NCBI GenBank assembly: GCA_013416405.1
Contig: JACCET010000010.1
Coordinates: 62,001-126,000, forward strand
DNA: 64,000 bases
From: Alcaligenaceae bacterium
Lineage (GTDB): Bacteria > Pseudomonadota > Gammaproteobacteria > Burkholderiales > Burkholderiaceae_B
Direction of reading: 5' to 3'
In this document: piece after piece, positions 62,593 through 64,000 of the stretch
Layout: every line of letters starts with the position of its first letter
How positions within the stretch are numbered: the first letter of the stretch is position 1
The notes under the pieces: generated by a model
What the model saw: only the letters and a program-made list of their open reading frames with translations
Databases searched by the model: none
What the model was told of the DNA's origin: nothing
Position numbers and translations under genes: made by a program

Positions 62593-63537
62593 ATGCAGGT
62601 TAACAGAAAAACCCGAAATATTACAAAATACATCAAGCATCTCCAGCCGCATGAGCCATACATGCTTGGTCTTGCTATTCAGCATGATATTGAGGCACGC
62701 CTGAAGTCACTTGGCTTTGAAGCTTCACTCATTCCAGGACAGCGTATCTTGGCCTCCACACGCAAGGGGGCAGCATCTCGACGCAACGCTGAGGGCTTCG
62801 ACATTATTCATCGTGACCAACCGATGGAAACGGCTTACCGCCAAGTTGTTTGGACTTGGAAACAGTTTGTTGGCCGTAATGATGTTGAGGAAAAGTCGAA
62901 GGTCGTCGATGTTCCCTACAAGCGCTACCCTCGCACGCGCGTCCAACCTTATAGCGTTGAGATAGAAATCAAAGTACGCGAGGATGGGCAGAAGTACGTG
63001 GTGGCAGGGAAGTTTACAAATGATGAAGCCAGCGTCGTTATAGCAACCAATACCGCCAACATGTTGTACGAAGTATTTGGTGGCTTTGAAGTATTAGATA
63101 AGAACCTGACCAGTTGGGTCAAAGCACCCATTCATCGATTGCATTGGCAGCTACTGCCTCCAGGCCGTAATCCTTGGGATTCTGCTATTCCCGCCCTTGA
63201 AAAAGTTGTAGAACGTGCCCCTAAAGGAAACCAAGGGGTATTGCGAGCTCGATTATCTGCTGTTGGCGCCAAAGAACCTAATTTTGTAGCGATAGGCGCT
63301 GGAGGATTTGAGGGATATGTCGTATTCGGTTTCGATCGATTAAAGCAATGCGTCCTGGAATGTCCACAAGTGAATAACGCTACCTATGTACTACCCATGG
63401 ACTCTTGGGAGCGTATTGCACAGATGACTAAGGCAGAGATCCTAAACAGTGAAGCGCATACTGCTAGGCTCGTTCATAACAGAGGCTGGTTCAATGAGCT
63501 TGACTCAGTCTTAAGAGATAATCAAAAGGCTGCGTAG
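62593..63537 (+). CDS. Unrecognised protein, 314 aa
   Basis: No known family recognised. Residues 1-75 are basic and helical (KYIKHLQPHEPYMLGLAIQH). A segment around 110-125 is rich in Lys/Arg/Tyr (VPYKRYPRTRVQPYSVEIEI). The rest alternates strands and helices (FVAIGAGGFEGYVVFGFDRL). No membrane helix and no catalytic motif. Ribosome site AAGGAAC precedes ATG 62593. It is divergent from the sigma-like operon. The conserved surroundings of a type I RM locus suggest a defence-linked role, but this is inference. Confidence 0.7.
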   Translation: MQVNRKTRNITKYIKHLQPHEPYMLGLAIQHDIEARLKSLGFEASLIPGQRILASTRKGAASRRNAEGFDIIHRDQPMETAYRQVVWTWKQFVGRNDVEEKSKVVDVPYKRYPRTRVQPYSVEIEIKVREDGQKYVVAGKFTNDEASVVIATNTANMLYEVFGGFEVLDKNLTSWVKAPIHRLHWQLLPPGRNPWDSAIPALEKVVERAPKGNQGVLRARLSAVGAKEPNFVAIGAGGFEGYVVFGFDRLKQCVLECPQVNNATYVLPMDSWERIAQMTKAEILNSEAHTARLVHNRGWFNELDSVLRDNQKAA

Positions 63538-63645
63538 TGGGTAAATCGGCCATAGGGGGATGTCCCAAAGGCCATCGCCTTATGACCGACTATTTCGAAA
63601 TAGGTTGTTGTATGTCTTTCCACATTGTTTTTTGGAGTATTTCAA

Positions 63646-63894
63646 ATGGCTGTGAACTCGAAACAAACATCATCTCGTGTTGCATCAAGTGCTGGCAAAG
63701 CATTAGGTAGCAGTAGTTCCAGTGCGCTACAAAAATCTCTGGCTGGCTCAGCCCTACGGCAGACGGGGCGTCTTGCCCAAACAAGCTCGGCGATGGAACA
63801 CAAAGCATCTAAGGCACTCGAAGGTAATCGATCCAGTGATCTGACCAAGAGGCTTGCCGGTAGTCTGGTTTCTCAATCAAACAGAAAGCGCTGA
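63646..63894 (+). CDS. Small Ser/Ala/Lys-rich protein
   Basis: 82 aa from ATG 63646 (GGAG 8 bp upstream). Composition is strongly biased, with imperfect internal repeats of the kind SxxxxKALxxxxSSxLxKxLAGSxxxQ: ASSAGKALGSSSSSALQKSL, then SKALEGNRSSDLTKRLAGSL. Very basic (ends SQSNRKR), no hydrophobic helix. Possibly a nucleic-acid-associated or disordered accessory protein. A strong terminator lies 51 bp downstream. Confidence 0.65.
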   Translation: MAVNSKQTSSRVASSAGKALGSSSSSALQKSLAGSALRQTGRLAQTSSAMEHKASKALEGNRSSDLTKRLAGSLVSQSNRKR

Positions 63895-63944
63895 CACTGG
63901 CATCTAATTAAGTGTGATTCATAGAAATCAACTCCGTGGCAGAT

Positions 63945-63989
63945 ACCGATCCAGGCATTAAATTTTTCAATGCCTGGATCGGTTTGTTT
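63945..63989 (+). terminator. Strong rho-independent terminator
   Basis: ACCGATCCAGGCATT (63945-63959) pairs perfectly with AATGCCTGGATCGGT (63969-63983), a 15-bp stem with a 9-nt loop, followed by TTGTTT. Strong intrinsic terminator closing the plus-strand unit. Confidence 0.85.
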
Positions 63990-64000
63990 CGAATCCACCT

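Overview
The window looks like a chromosomal segment of a GC-rich betaproteobacterium, most likely Burkholderiales/Alcaligenaceae. This is inferred from gene content: a Bug-family solute receptor beside a fumarylacetoacetate-hydrolase-family gene, a DUF4148 fragment, an IorAB-type molybdenum hydroxylase, OYE/AcuI-type reductases and a large Liv-linked acyl-CoA catabolic cluster. No rRNA, convincing tRNA or CRISPR array was seen.

Region 1 (1-20.4 kb) is core-like metabolism with a lot of gene decay. It holds an SLC13 permease (cut by the window edge), a lipid-anchored subtilase with a P-domain, a GntR-FAH-Bug unit with shared operator half-sites, a lipoprotein-MFS-RluE run, DUF1993, quinone oxidoreductase, DUF411, AcuI-like and NemA-like reductases with a MarR regulator, and an IorAB pair. 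Between them lie recognisable wrecks: an etfA tail butted against an enoyl-CoA hydratase tail, a frameshifted Fe-ADH with a second copy of its 5' end, an N-terminal OYE stub, an alpha/beta hydrolase collapsed to 46 codons, an ABC-exporter fragment and a truncated alpha/beta hydrolase.

Region 2 (about 20.96-36.7 kb) is an accessory island. A serine resolvase is translationally coupled to an operon encoding an MmeI-like adenine methyltransferase without a visible nuclease motif, a HEPN/Abi-C-like protein, a RhuM protein, an SF2 helicase and a GIY-YIG (T5orf172) nuclease. A small protein plus PIN-domain pair follows. This looks like a multi-gene restriction or abortive-infection system and is the best candidate for something undescribed. 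Downstream are a cluster of GACAGACTTT repeats resembling a transposon end, two hairpins with matching loops, a decayed pair of tyrosine recombinases, and nested insertion sequences: a complete IS4-family element with 17-bp inverted repeats and a 9-bp target duplication sits inside an IS66 terminal repeat that itself abuts an IS630 fragment.

Region 3 (36.9-52.9 kb) is an intact divergent catabolic regulon. The minus operon encodes two acyl-CoA ligases, a CaiB-type CoA transferase, a MaoC hydratase and a CMD-family protein. The plus operon encodes an acyl-CoA dehydrogenase, E1 alpha and beta of a 2-oxoacid dehydrogenase, an enoyl-CoA hydratase, a free-standing lipoyl-domain protein, an E2 core lacking its own lipoyl domain, and a complete Liv-type ABC importer. 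A TetR regulator follows. Related CAAAC/GTTTG boxes precede both operons, the transporter genes and tetR, suggesting one regulon. The substrate is not identifiable from sequence.

Region 4 (53.1-64 kb) is a second defence-type block: type I restriction-modification (hsdM, hsdS, hsdR), a KfrA-like protein, and a tightly overlapped minus-strand operon (sigma-like protein, small protein, ImmA/IrrE metallopeptidase, unknown protein). Divergent from it are an unrecognised 314-residue protein and a small Ser/Ala/Lys-rich protein, ending in a strong terminator.
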